A DNA stretch of 64,000 nt from Vitellaria paradoxa. Lineage: Eukaryota; Streptophyta; Magnoliopsida; Ericales; Sapotaceae. The position numbers were made by a program, and so were the translations under genes. Positions 1-11,322 of this stretch are shown here, piece by piece. Where the stretch lies: the NCBI GenBank assembly GCA_019916065.1, contig CM034233.1:54057947-54121946 (forward strand), in the 5' to 3' direction. Positions within the stretch are counted from its first letter, which is position 1. The number at the start of each line of letters is the position of its first letter. The notes beneath the pieces were generated by a model. The model was not told the DNA's origin and did not search any database. It worked only from the letters and a program-made list of their open reading frames with translations.

Positions 1-239
1 ATAATACTTAATTTTAATTCACAAAAAAATGAAGGGTAAAATATAGAAACCTCCCTCACAGTTTTATATTTAATCCCTCTAGTTCTAATTTTGACAATTC
101 AAACCTTACAGTTTCAGTTAAAATACAACTGGATCCTTCTGTCAAGTACTGTTTACACCCAAGCATTAAACCAAAGACAATTTTATCTATTTCCATTCAT
201 CTTTCCCAACACCTAGATGTGCAAGGGTTTTCTAGAAAA

Positions 240-1112
240 GTTGATTTTGGTCCCAAAATTGACAATAATGTCGGTGATGTTTGGTCTATCTTTCCCCTCC
301 AACTTCACACACGCCACTAGCTCAACCGCTTCTGCCTCATTCAGATCTAGTGGCCCAACCTCAGGTTCAAAATCTCTCTTATTTCTTTAGCCAAAATTGC
401 AAGGACTGCAAAATTAGTCCACCACACTAAGTGGTGCTTCCCCCTTTTCCCCACAATTGAATATAACTCTCTTTCTAGTTAGTAGTTCAAGCAATAGCAC
501 TCCAAAGGTATAAATATCACTCTTTGTTGTCAACACATTTAGGTCATAGTAATCTAGATCTATGTACCCAACTATCCCAGATATCTTTATTAGCCTCAAA
601 TCTCGGTAAATACTTTTTTGATCCATCATTGATAATCTGACGTCTGACATTCTAGCAATCTAGAGTCCGTTTGGAAGCAAAAAAAAAAAAGAAACTCAAA
701 AAACTTCAGAAGTTTTCAAATCCCTCCAATCAAAATTTGCCACCTATCATTTTTACATCACATCAATATCAAAAGTTGAGTTTTTTTTGAACTTCCAAAC
801 ACTCCCCTGATTTGCTCCGAGTAGAATGTTTGAGGACTTGATGTCTCAGTATGTAATTGGTGGGACTGAATAATTGTAGAGATATTCTATGCCATGAGCA
901 ACGTCTAATGCGATTTTGAACTTAATTTTCCTAGAACTTAACACGCTGTAACTCTTCTCAATATTGTTCTTGTCATGAAAATCATCATGGAGTGCTCCAT
1001 TCTTCATGTACTCGTAAACCAAGAGCCTTTCATTCATCTCTTCGCAATAACCAACAAAGCCTAAACAAGTGCTTGTGTTGTAACCTGGACAAGAACCTAG
1101 GAAACTCATTAA
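240..1112 (-). pseudogene. CRINKLY4-related (CCR3/CCR4-like) receptor kinase, kinase-domain pseudogene
   Basis: Reading the minus strand from 1112 down gives the middle and C-terminal part of a plant receptor-like Ser/Thr kinase. Visible pieces are the hinge (ERLLVYEYMKNGALHD, about 1050-960), the helix before the catalytic loop (IALDVAHGIEYLYNYSVPPI), the catalytic-loop remnant DIKSSNILLGANQ (about 810-840), the P+1 region (GIVGYIDLDYYDLNVLTTKSD, about 590-510) and the end (GPLDLNEAEAVELVA then GKDRPNITDI, about 345-255). This wording matches the CRINKLY4-related CCR3/CCR4 family. It is dead: HRD has become TY-stop, DFG is lost (SDVRLS), a MITE sits between the catalytic loop and the DFG region, there is a frameshift near 413, and residues are missing before GKDRP. 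The P-loop, transmembrane and extracellular parts are absent. Whether it is a decayed local gene or a retroposed fragment cannot be told. Confidence 0.85.
663..806. mobile_element. Short MITE inserted in the kinase pseudogene
   Basis: About 145 bp with terminal inverted repeats: GAGTCCGTTTGGAAG at the left and, read on the other strand from the right, GGGAGTGTTTGGAAG, each followed by an A-rich run and AAACTCAA. It lies exactly between the kinase residues ILLGANQ and ARMSDVRL, so the flanking coding sequence dates it as later than the kinase. The target duplication is not clear, so the superfamily (hAT, Mutator or PIF) is unresolved. Confidence 0.7.
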
Positions 1113-1962
1113 TAATTACTCCTTAAGGTAGCGTTTGAAGTTTCAAAAAAATTAAAAAAAAAAAAACAACAACAAAAGGTAGTATTAAAATGACATAAAA
1201 TGATACATGACTAGATTTAATTGGAAGAAATAAGAAACTTTTAGAGTTCTATAAACATTTGGAGCTCCCTAACATAGTCTAAATCTTCTTTGCTCGGTGG
1301 AAACTAAAATCAAAAAATTTAATCTAACTAAGATCCGTAGAGCTATCTGTCTAGATTCTGATTGAGATATTTTTCTCAAATCTAAATGGACTTGTCCAAG
1401 TGAAAAGCAAAGTCAATAGGTGAGTCCTACAATCGCTATTGGCCATCCACGTAGGAGAAATAGACAGTGCATAGAGATGTATATAACCATTATTAATTGT
1501 AGGAGGATTATATATATATCCTTCCGAAAAGACGGGAGTGCCAAGTTAAATCAGAAAAATAAAAGATAAGAAAAAAAAATGGGAGGAATTTTGTGGAAAA
1601 TATCAAATGTCTTCCACGGCATCAATTGAGTAGAAATGGGGCCTGACTTGACTATTCATAACGTTGGCATGGGCACTGATTGGCATGCCCAAATAAACCA
1701 CTAGTTTGATAGACCTGTTTCATAAAATATTTCAGTTACAAAATTAAATAAAAAGAAAGGTGTGTGGATACTACATTTATAATTAATCTCCTATAAATGC
1801 AATTTTTTTTTTCAAGCTAATGGAAAATAAGTTAAAATTTTCATATGCCTTTTTTCTCAAAGGAATTAGTTTAATTGTTCATATACCTTTTTTCTCAAAT
1901 GAATTATGTTATATTATCAATAGTATGTTCAAAAAATTATGGAGATTCGTAATCTATTACAC
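1113..1962. other. No gene seen
   Basis: AT-rich sequence with poly-A runs and only short stop-bounded frames. No motif, RNA gene or LTR terminus could be recognised. It may include decayed upstream sequence of the kinase. Confidence 0.5.
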
Positions 1963-1965
1963 TAA

Positions 1966-2325
1966 GGCTTCGTTTGGTGTAAGAAAAAATAAGATAAATT
2001 AAGATAAAATGTGATTTGGAGTTAATTTTGATACCTTTTTTTTTAAACTAGCAAACCGTGGGAATGATTTTCCAAATCCGTTCCCACGGATTTAAAAAAA
2101 TTCACAAAAATTAGTAACAATAGTACTCGTTTGAAAACTTTCGACACGAAGAATATGATTGTAAAAAAAAATTACACATTCGGTTAACCTATTTCCAGAT
2201 TTTTTATTTTTTTAGTGAAATATTGAAATTTTTGGAAATTAGCAATGGCGGGAAAATTAGAGGTAGAGGAGTTGTTAGAGATTTATAGTGATTTTTAGAG
2301 TTTTATTTTGTTGCCAAACCAACCC
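1966..2325. mobile_element. Tourist/PIF-Harbinger-like MITE, 360 bp
   Basis: The left end GGCTTCGTTTGGTGT and the reverse complement of the right end GGGTTGGTTTGGCAA are imperfect inverted repeats. Each is bordered by TAA (1963-1965 and 2326-2328), the 3-bp target duplication of PIF/Harbinger MITEs. It carries no coding capacity. Inside is a GC-rich dyad near 2053-2090 with the word CCGTGGGAA and its complement TTCCCACGG. Confidence 0.65.
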
Positions 2326-2328
2326 TAA

Positions 2329-3329
2329 ATAAAAACACTCATTAAGAGGTATTCTAATTGTAAAACTACTAATTTATTATCGCATCATTGTACAAATTTT
2401 CTCATATCATGAGTTTTAACTAAGAAGTGTTTATTAAGATAGCATTGGAACTTAAACTCAAAAATTGAATTATTCAATTTTTTTATTATCCAAAAAGATA
2501 ATTGAAACTGAATTGAGATCGAAATACTTTGAATTTAATTAACTGAAATTATTCAATTAGGCTTCAATTAGAATCGAATTAACTAAAATTTTATTTATAT
2601 ATAAATATCTATATTTCATTTTTTTATAAATTTATAATTGTATTATCTAAAATCATATTGTATATAAACATATAATTTTTAATTTACTTTTGTACAAATT
2701 TATTATATATTTAATTTATAATTTGATTATTGTTCCCTTTTATATGCAAGAACTAGAATCACGCCAAAGTTTAGGTTTTGTCTAGGAAAATGCTCAAAAT
2801 TTAATTGAATCAATTCAGGTTGGGCTTCACTAATTTCTAGCAAAGCAAACAGCTCCCAAACATTGACGTAGTCACCGGAGTCGTCCGACCTCTAGTTCAT
2901 CTCTTCTACTTGGTCCACAAATTTGCGGGCCTTCATATGTGGGCTCGCATCCCTTCAAAGAAGAAAGTAAAGAAACAATAGAAAGTAGGGAAAATTACAT
3001 CTACCTCTCTCCAACATTTGATATACTTATATATACTTTCAGTGATAATTTATGAGAGTTTAAAAAGAAAAGAAAATTTTGTTTTGACCCTTTATCTTTG
3101 GTAAAAATTGTGAACTTGAGTTTATAATTTTAATTCTCTTACATATATACCCCTAGAACTATTAAAAGTTATTTCTAAACCAATAGATCACAAGTGTAGA
3201 CGACTACACCAACTCTGATCCATCTTTATGCTACTGTTAAGCATGTTGAGGATCATTTAAGACTAAATTTGAGCTTGTGAGTGAGGTCTTTCAAGGATAA
3301 ATAAATTAGAAATGACTAATAATAGTAAT
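2329..3329. other. No gene seen
   Basis: AT-rich sequence in which I recognise no protein motif, LTR terminus or RNA gene. The caulimovirid relic becomes readable only after about 3330, so its upstream part may have decayed beyond recognition here. Confidence 0.45.
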
Positions 3330-3620
3330 AGAGGATTTTAAGTGTAGGAGAAAATGGGAAGGAAGTTTATGAATATCAAGTTTATGTTTCTAAAAAAGAA
3401 CCCAGTAGTTTAAATATTGTTAGAATTTTAAATTTCCTAGTAGACAGTATATTTGAAACTATTACTGCTTTAAATAAAATAAAAAACAAAATAAATAAAA
3501 TAAATAGTGTCGATCTACCAACAACCACAAAAACTTTTGCTAGAACAAGTAGTCAACAAAGACTATGGAGGTGAAACATCTAATGTTTAGACAAATGAAG
3601 ATGCTAAAGTTCCTACCTTA
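3330..3620 (+). pseudogene. Endogenous caulimovirid relic: start of coat-protein region
   Basis: A readable frame from about 3335 to 3570 gives a lysine, asparagine and isoleucine-rich helical stretch (for example NFLVDSIFETITALNKIKNK). It carries on, with frameshifts, at 14343 beyond element A. The target duplication of A (3621-3625 and 14338-14342) proves that the two halves were contiguous. The N-terminal helical part upstream of a caulimovirid coat core is typically of this kind, but this piece alone is not diagnostic; it is called by continuity with 14343-16825. Confidence 0.55.
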
Positions 3621-3625
3621 TACAA
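3621..3625. repeat. Target-site duplication of element A, left copy (tacaa)
   Basis: tacaa lies directly before the LTR terminus TGTCACGCC at 3626 and is repeated directly after the other terminus (TATTACA, ending 14337). A 5-bp duplication is standard for Ty3/gypsy integration. Confidence 0.9.
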
Positions 3626-4007
3626 TGTCACGCCCCGGATCTCGTGACCTGAGGGGTGAGTGATAAACACACCCAACATGCATTAACATAACCAACCCAT
3701 CATCAAAGCAACGCAATGTAAACCAGTGAGCCCGAGACATAGTTAAGATAAAATAAATTTAACCTTGGCTATAATCAAGTCACAAACTTCCAACAATTCT
3801 CTCATTAATACAGAACTCGGGCCTTAGGGCCCTTACAACCAAATCGAATAAGCCCTCAATGTATAATATTACAATTCCAAAAGAAATTTAAGCTAAATGA
3901 CCAAGAGCTTTGCTAGGCTTGGTAGGGCTCATGCACAACCTCCTAATCCAAACCCCTTAGCCCACCTGATTGTCATGGCTTGTACCTGCATCAAAATCTG
4001 TAGGGAT

Positions 4008-4033
4008 GTGAGCACGGGTCCACTTGTGCTCAC
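4008..4033. repeat. Conserved dyad in LTR U5 region
   Basis: Perfect 8-nt arms GTGAGCAC and GTGCTCAC around a 10-nt centre. The same dyad recurs in the other A LTR (about 11708-11733), both B LTRs (about 30121-30147 and 37881-37907), C (about 43206-43232) and D (about 58648-58673), with slight arm changes. Its RNA form would be a stable hairpin near the 3' end of the LTR; function unknown. Confidence 0.7.
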
Positions 4034-5477
4034 AATGTCTCAAACAAACATACATGATATGTATTCCAAACATGCATACTATTCATGGTGTATCTAGTTA
4101 TCTCAACATGTTCTAGAGCCACAACAATTTATTAACATAACTATATAACTGATTTAGAGTATATAAATTTTTACACCACAATATCATAAGAAGGATTCAA
4201 TTCCAATTAACACTTAACCTTTGAAAATTTCATTCATTGGTTCAAACCACATTTCAATTATCTCTTAGATGTTTAATCTAGCCGACCAGATAATCATATT
4301 TACAATATTTATCATCATTCAATGACATCATAGTGTAGCATTCAAGTCCAATTATTCTCCATTATTAAATTTCCCAACTTTGTATCCAACCATATTCCAT
4401 ATCACATTATCACATATTCAAGATTCAATCACATATCCACATCCACATTACATTTGTTCACCATTCAATCATAAAATCACATCCACAGTACCATCATTTC
4501 ATTAATCAATTACATAGCCATAACCACACAATCCTTGGGGGTTGGGTGCATCCACAATATCGTCTTTTATGTGCCAACACCCAATAGAAACGATAAACCG
4601 ACGTCGTCGTTTAGGATCACGGTCCAGGGCCACGAGGAGCCAAAACACACACACAATGTTGTGGGCTACTAACCCACTAACATTGACACCAAACCCTGTG
4701 CAGGTTCTGGGACTTTCAACTCGAGGGTACTCTCTAAACCCTTCCTATTTACCGCACCCCACCACGGCCCCCATCACACACAACCAATCATTCATCACAT
4801 TCAATACTCATCAATCACAATTCACATTCATCACCATCACTTTCCAACACGCACAACCACATTCGATTTCATCATGTAGCACAACTTATTTTATCTCTTC
4901 ATTTTATTTAATCCAAGCCTCATTTAATTACCATCACTTGTTAATAAAAGTTCACTTTTCAGTTCACCCCAAGATTCATCACATATCGACATTGATCAAC
5001 TTTATTAAACATTTAACATTTATCAATATATATACCATTCAACACAGATGTCAATGTTACGGTTCATTCCATAGCTTATTTCATATCGCATTGATCAAAC
5101 CATATTAAGTATTCCACATTTACCAAAATTATAAACATACGTCTCCTTGTCAAGTTACCTTTCACTTAATCAATTACCAGTTCATATATCTCAACATTTA
5201 GTTTGCATCAAGACATATTTACAATTTAACTCAATTAAGGCCCTTATCTCAAAGTAAGCTTGCAATTCATTTCATTCAAGATAGCATTCATTCACCCTTA
5301 CAAGTTAAATCCCATAAGTTTAAGATAATCAACCCTTAATCACTTTTTAAAGCTCATTTCCCTTTTTAAATCAATGAAATTATTCGAGTAAAAGTTTCAT
5401 GTGAAAACAAGTTACCAACTCTTCCAGATGCCCAAAGTAGAAGGCTAAACTAAGCAATGTCAGAAAAGTGACCTAGC

Positions 5478-5590
5478 CTTGGTGGGCGCCCAAGCTGACA
5501 CTCAGCCGTGCGCCCAAGGGGCTTGGGTGACCATGCCTTAATTTCTTGGGCGGCCGATTGTGTCCCCTTCGTGCGCCCATAGCCTGGGCT
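5478..5590. repeat. GC-rich palindrome array, element A 3' LTR, array 1
   Basis: Several copies of GGGCGCCC or close variants (GTGCGCCC, GGGTGACC, GGGCGGCC), spaced mostly 23-24 bp with one interval of about 17 bp, in otherwise AT-rich sequence. On the element's own strand it lies downstream of the TATA-like run. Confidence 0.75.
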
Positions 5591-6235
5591 AAGTTTCGAG
5601 TTTCATGCCTTATTTTCTGGTTTCATGGTTTTTCACCCTTGGGACCTCAAATTGACCAAGTTAATGTAAAAATACCTCAAGTTTCAAGTTTCTAACATCA
5701 ACACAAGGTTCTTAGGCTTCAAGCAAAATAAAAAATTTGAGTTTTCATCAACCACAAGTCAAGTTATGGATCAAAACACTACTTTCACTCTCTCAACCTA
5801 TACATATATATAGACATGTGTATAACTCCCATTTTCTTCCATACATGAAACCAACACTTAAAGAGGGTTTTGTAATGGTAATCTACTCCTTGTTACACAA
5901 CACATATGTAAGAATGAGGCATTAAATCCCTACCTCAAGTTGAATAAAGATGAAGAATAAGAGAAGGGTTCTTCCCGGTTTTAAGCTCCCAACTTTGATT
6001 GGTTTGATCTCCTCTCCCTTTGATCTAAACATCAAACAAATCACATAGATAGGTTCCTTAAGTGCTTAATTGCATCCTTGCAAGGTTAATTTGATTTTGG
6101 TTAGGGTTAGAGGCACTTACCATACAAACCCTCTCTTGGTTCCCTTTGTTTCTTCTTCTTTGCTCTTATTTGCTTCTCACCCAGTTTCTTCTTCTCCAAC
6201 CCACTTTTCTCTCTCCCTCTTGCTTCATATACACT

Positions 6236-6252
6236 AATATATATATATATAA
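6236..6252 (-). promoter_or_regulatory. Candidate TATA region of element A 3' LTR
   Basis: An (AT)n run between the two palindrome arrays, followed on the minus strand by a GA-rich leader (gaagcaagagggagagagaa). The same arrangement occurs in the B, C and D LTRs. Call is by position and composition only. Confidence 0.45.
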
Positions 6253-6377
6253 TCAATATTTTAATCCCCAAATAGTGTCTTCCAGATTTTTCCATCCCCC
6301 TAGCCCTAATAAAGGTGTATAGGGGTGAGGGACCGGCAGAAAATTGCAGAGCAACACTTGTCTGTCAAATCCATTGT

Positions 6378-6460
6378 GCCTTGGGCACCTAAGCTCTTCT
6401 CAGGTGGGCGCCCAAGACCTTGGGCACACAAGCTCTTTTCAGGTGGGCGCCCAAGGTTCG
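6378..6460. repeat. GC-rich palindrome array, element A 3' LTR, array 2
   Basis: Words GGGCACC, GGGCGCCCAAG, GGGCACAC and GGGCGCCCAAGG at intervals of about 23, 16 and 23 bp. On the minus strand it lies roughly 125-220 bp upstream of the TATA-like run, an enhancer-like position. Confidence 0.75.
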
Positions 6461-6633
6461 CCCCATTTTCCAGCACTTAGCTAAAATGTCACTTTTGACT
6501 GCATACCCCCATTTCCTTCAAAGTTCTCAACTCTAAACACCATTAATGATCCAAACCACTAAATTAACATATCTTAACTTCCAAAACACATCAAACCGTA
6601 TACGTATACTAATACAAGGTCTGGGGTATTACA

Positions 6634-6647
6634 TTCTCCCCCCCTTC
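6634..6647 (-). other. Element A polypurine tract
   Basis: On the minus strand this reads as a G-rich purine run (GAAGGGGGGGAGAA) immediately before the 3' LTR start TGTAATACC, the expected plus-strand priming site. Confidence 0.85.
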
Positions 6648-9600
6648 AAAAAAATTTTATCCTCGAAATTTTCTACCACAGTCATACACAATTTTCTAAG
6701 TAACCACTTGTAGATGGCTCCTCTATATCTTAACTCACACCTTTAAGCAAGCTCCTTATCATCCTGAAACTTCTTGCACATATGAAACTTGAAATTTCAT
6801 TCATTAATCAATATTCAGATCACTTTACCAATTAATCATAGCAACTCAAAAACACTCATAACTATACCTTTACTGTGCATCTGTAAACTCAGTAATTATT
6901 CCAATGGTTCCTCAAGCAATAGCAATCAAATTTTCATATCCTTATCCTTCATTCCTTACTATATGGTTTCCCATAATACTCTATCCAATCACCTTTCTTG
7001 CCAATCTATTTCCTCCATAAAATTGAACTTCTTCTCTTCCCACACATCCCAACGTTTAGACTTCCTTAAATCTTTATAACATCTCTCATTTAATCAATAT
7101 TTCCCAGTTAAGAACTGATGATATCCTTAATGCACTTACTTATCCAATTTGCCCCTAACACAATTTATCTTGTACTAGATTCATCATTTCCTTAAAAAGG
7201 TCACCTTTCTATTTTGTTCAAGCTTCTCTCTGAAGGCCCAACACTTAAGCATGTAACCTCAACATTGAACTCTTTGGTAACCGAAACTGTGGTCCATCCA
7301 TTCAAACTATATCACAAACTAAATAGGTCACATTATAACTATACTAAACTTGTGGTTGAAATCAACCTTGAAAATTACCACAAACATCTCTTTTGTAATC
7401 AACTTCTTTGTAATCCTTCTTCTCTATTCAAACGTCTCTTCTTTCCAAGTATTGTTTTCCATTTCAAATTCTCCCTTCTTTATAGACTCACATAACTTTG
7501 TTGGTCCGCCAAGCATTTTAATCCAAGACAACTACTTTGTTCTGAATAAGACTAAAATCTATAACATGTAAACGAAACTCGCTCATCAATCTCCAACCCC
7601 ATCTAACTAAGCTCAATTAATTACGTCTATCCAAGGCCATTACTTTCTTTTAGCTCAATACTCCCACATAGATACATACACCTCATAAATCAATTGGCAA
7701 GCCAACATTTTAATTGACCATATATTACATCATTACTATAGGCAATTCAACTTAAATCATAGGCAATCCAACACAGAAATTCCTTAACTCACTGTTTCAT
7801 GCCATCCCTGACAATTCATTCGCAAATACTCATCCTCTAATTAAGACTTCAACAATTGAACAACACATCAATCACTAAAGAACATTCACATTTTACAATT
7901 CATCCGAATAACAATCTAAACATCGCACATCATTATCTCTATAAAGGCACCAAGGCATTTGCCAGTCCGTAGCAGAAACTCATAAAATGTTGTCCTGGAA
8001 CTCTCTTTTCAACTCATCTTCTACTAATAGTGTTCAAACCTTAAATCATTCCCTTGAAACATCAATAATTCCCTTAACTGCATTCAAACATACCTTATAG
8101 AGTCACCATTCATAAGACACCATATGTTAAGCTTTTAAGTTCAATTCAACCAAAGCCCTTCTGTCTTATCAGTTTTAATTTCCCTCACATTTGCCACAGT
8201 CCTCTTCAATACATTTATGTCCAAAATACAATTCTTGATTCTAATTGTACTCAACGTTTAATTCACCCCTTTGTATGAACCCACGTTAATTGTCTCAAGG
8301 CCTAACCAATATGATAAGTTTAGTATAACCGAGGCCTTCAACCTTCTTTGTACCTTTAACTATTCAACAAAATATCTCATTTCCAACTTTCTCTATTGTC
8401 CTCTACTTCACAACTAAATTTCCAGGTAATCTTCCATCCACCATATAACAATTGCCAATCAAGCACACAAATCAATCTCCCAAATTTAATAAATCTCTTT
8501 CCTTGCGTCAACCTTTGACATAATTTTTCTCTTTCTCCTTCCAGGCAATTAGCTATTAATCTCCTTTACAATGCTTTCAAAACTTTTATGAATATCACCT
8601 TGTATGTTATCTCACTATACCCTTTAATGCCATCATCACTTACCATAGTCTCAATTGAAACCAATTTCTAAACCTTTTTCTTCCCAAAGTTCATTTATTC
8701 ACAGTACACTTACTCACTCTCAAACTCAATTCACTCATTTATAGCTTTATCTCCATACTCATGTGTTTTCAAATAAAGATAGCCCCACGATTGGGATCCC
8801 ATATCCCTCTTTGCATAACATTGCCAAGGCATATCCTCGATTTCACCATAACACTCAAACCCAAAACCACTTAGCCAAGCAAGTTTCCATAACTAGTACC
8901 TTATTATAAAGTCAAACACCTTAACACTCAAAAGGTTAAGAACAACCACACAAATTCAAAATTTCAATTTACATAATACCATAACACATTACCATAATAC
9001 ATTAGCATCTCAATTTAAACAACCAAATAAGTTCTAATTTTCAATTCATACATGTCCATCTCCTCACCCATTAGCATTTTCTCAATTAAGGATTTCAAAT
9101 CATAGTAGCCACATTTGAGATGCAGTGGATCGAATTAGCCATTTCATGAAATGTAACTAACATTGGACCAAGTTCAACACAATAGCCATTTCAAAGTTAC
9201 AATAGTGCGTTTTACCAACATCAGTGAAATAGCAATGCCATCAAGTTTCAAGTAAACAACATAGAGATGAAAGAATTTTCTTAGTGTGACAACTTTAGCA
9301 CAATTCGATAACCAAAATTTTAGGTGGCCGTGCCAAAAGATTATCAACATAACAGTTTAGAAAACATTCAACTCAAAGGTATTTTCAACATTTAATGTGC
9401 AAGTAGCAATCAAGAATTCAATAAAACATGGATTCAGCTATGATCAGTTCCTTTCAAAGTTTAGAATTTCTAGGATTCATCTTGCAATATATATATAGTG
9501 CAATAAGTAACATGCGGTAAACCTTCCTATATTATCTCTGAGTAACTCACCATTGTGAAATTTATGCCTCTATTACCATTATCCTCATCCCAAGGAATCT

Positions 9601-11310
9601 TGAAATCTCAAAAAAGTTACTTTAGCAATGTACAGACTTTTCGACTTTTAACTCATAACATTGCCCATTCCTTCGACCGTGCTCAAATAACATGAGAGAC
9701 CTTTAATCAACCCATTTCCAATATTTCCACTCTTTCACTTTACTTCATAGTCAGTTTACTTTACATAATCAAATACCTTCGGCATCCTTATGTTCTAATA
9801 TATTCCAAATGGCTCTATTAGTTTAGTTAACCATAACAAGACTTCAATGCTAAAATATCATAGCTAACACTACATTAGTTAACGGCAATTCCTCTTCATA
9901 TATCTCTAATCTCTTCAATTGACATTGTCATCTAATCACTAAACATCATCACGTAACTCAATCTTCCCCATAACCTTTCACATTATTAAAAGCAATCCCT
10001 TCTTCAAGTAAAAGAAATCATAAAATTTCAATCAACATATATTCTATGCCATAAAATTTTCTCATTACCATTACCCCTCACACTTGTACTTTGCCCCAAT
10101 TCATTTAAATCAATAGGTCCATTAACTAGGAGGTACTTGAGTAAGATAAAGGTGGTACCTCACCAAATCCACAAAACTTAAGCATCAAACACGGTCTTGG
10201 CTATACTCAATTACTACACTAATCCCTTAAAGTCATCCAACAAAATATCACCTATTTCCAAACTTTGTTTCAAGTAAATCAATCCAACATTTATTATTCT
10301 TAATGCCTAATGATTCAATCAAAACATCAATACTCGATAAGTAATATGCTGTCTTAATTACCACCAAATTTACAAACTTCAAATTTTACTTGAAACTCAA
10401 ACTTTTACCATTCCTCTTAACAAGAATCTCAAATGTCCCGATGTCCAATACTATATTTTATAGAATCATAGACTCACAACCATTGATTGAATTTCCAAAC
10501 CTCCAAGACTTCATTGGTGCCACAAAATATGGCCTAACAGAAAAATAATAGCGACATCTAATGTGGAATCTATAAAAGTCAAGCCAACTCCCCAAGTATC
10601 ACATCCAAAATCAACACCTCACTTACAAGAGAACACTTAGACTCTTTTTCACTCAATCTCCCATTGACCATGCGAACACCAAATTCTTCCCCAATATACC
10701 TAATATCATTAACTAAAAAGGTTACCTCATCACACATCTAAACTAACATATCATCAAATAATTGGTTATCACCAACCCATTATAATGATCAATCACTGCT
10801 CATGGAGTTAGTAACTCATACATTTTAAGATTCAATTCTCTACTATTACCATTTCCACTTCAAATTCATTCCATAATCTCACAATTCCCACTAATTAAAG
10901 ATACCCTCAATACTTCCCAAAATCACAACCTTAGACTCTCTAAACCCCTTAGCATTTACAAACTTTCAATCATATCCAAAATCACTTCAAATCATCTTTC
11001 ACATAGCCAGGTCTACCATTAAAACATCTATGAAACATTACTTCTAGGTTCACAAACCTCCAATGATTACACCGTTTACTCACATATCAGCCTTACTTGT
11101 CATTAGCCAGGGATGTTTACCGAATCCTCATATCTCCAAATAATACGATCAAGGTTCTAGTAACATTTGATCCTAACCATCTTCACCATAATCCTTACCA
11201 CAAAGTACTAATAAGCCCATCCCATGAAAGTGACTAAATGCCAATTATATCACATCAACATGTAACATGCAATGCTAGACTCCCACTGTCCCTTAGATAT
11301 TCTGACCTAG

Positions 11311-11322
11311 GCTCTGATACCA
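11311..11322 (-). other. Element A primer-binding site (initiator Met-tRNA)
   Basis: On the minus strand TGGTATCAGAGC lies 3 nt after the 5' LTR end CGTGACA. This is the standard complement of the plant initiator Met-tRNA 3' end and fixes the element's orientation. Confidence 0.93.

Larger units (their letters stand above)
3626..6633 (-). repeat. Element A 3' LTR
   Basis: 3008 bp, TG...CA termini. Closely matches 11326-14337 over its full length with scattered substitutions and a few small indels. It contains a TATA-like AT run (about 6236-6252, minus), two GC-rich palindrome arrays on either side of it (about 5478-5590 and 6378-6460) and a conserved dyad near the U5 end (4008-4033). Confidence 0.93.

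Noticed and set aside
4542..5108. 188-codon frame antisense to the A LTR, also open at 12242-12808 and partly in B (36811-37173)
   Set aside because: His/Ser/Thr/Ile-rich low-complexity product, explained by the strand's base bias and by LTR identity. It has no family resemblance and no consistent start across copies.
5478..5590. Possible CRISPR-like array of short repeats
   Set aside because: Units are 8-12 bp with 8-15 bp spacers inside plant LTRs; not CRISPR dimensions and the genome is eukaryotic.
7214..7571. Antisense frames in the A internal region, matched at 34593-34944 in B
   Set aside because: Similarity follows from the homology of the two internal regions. The frames do not share start and end and look like chance openings.
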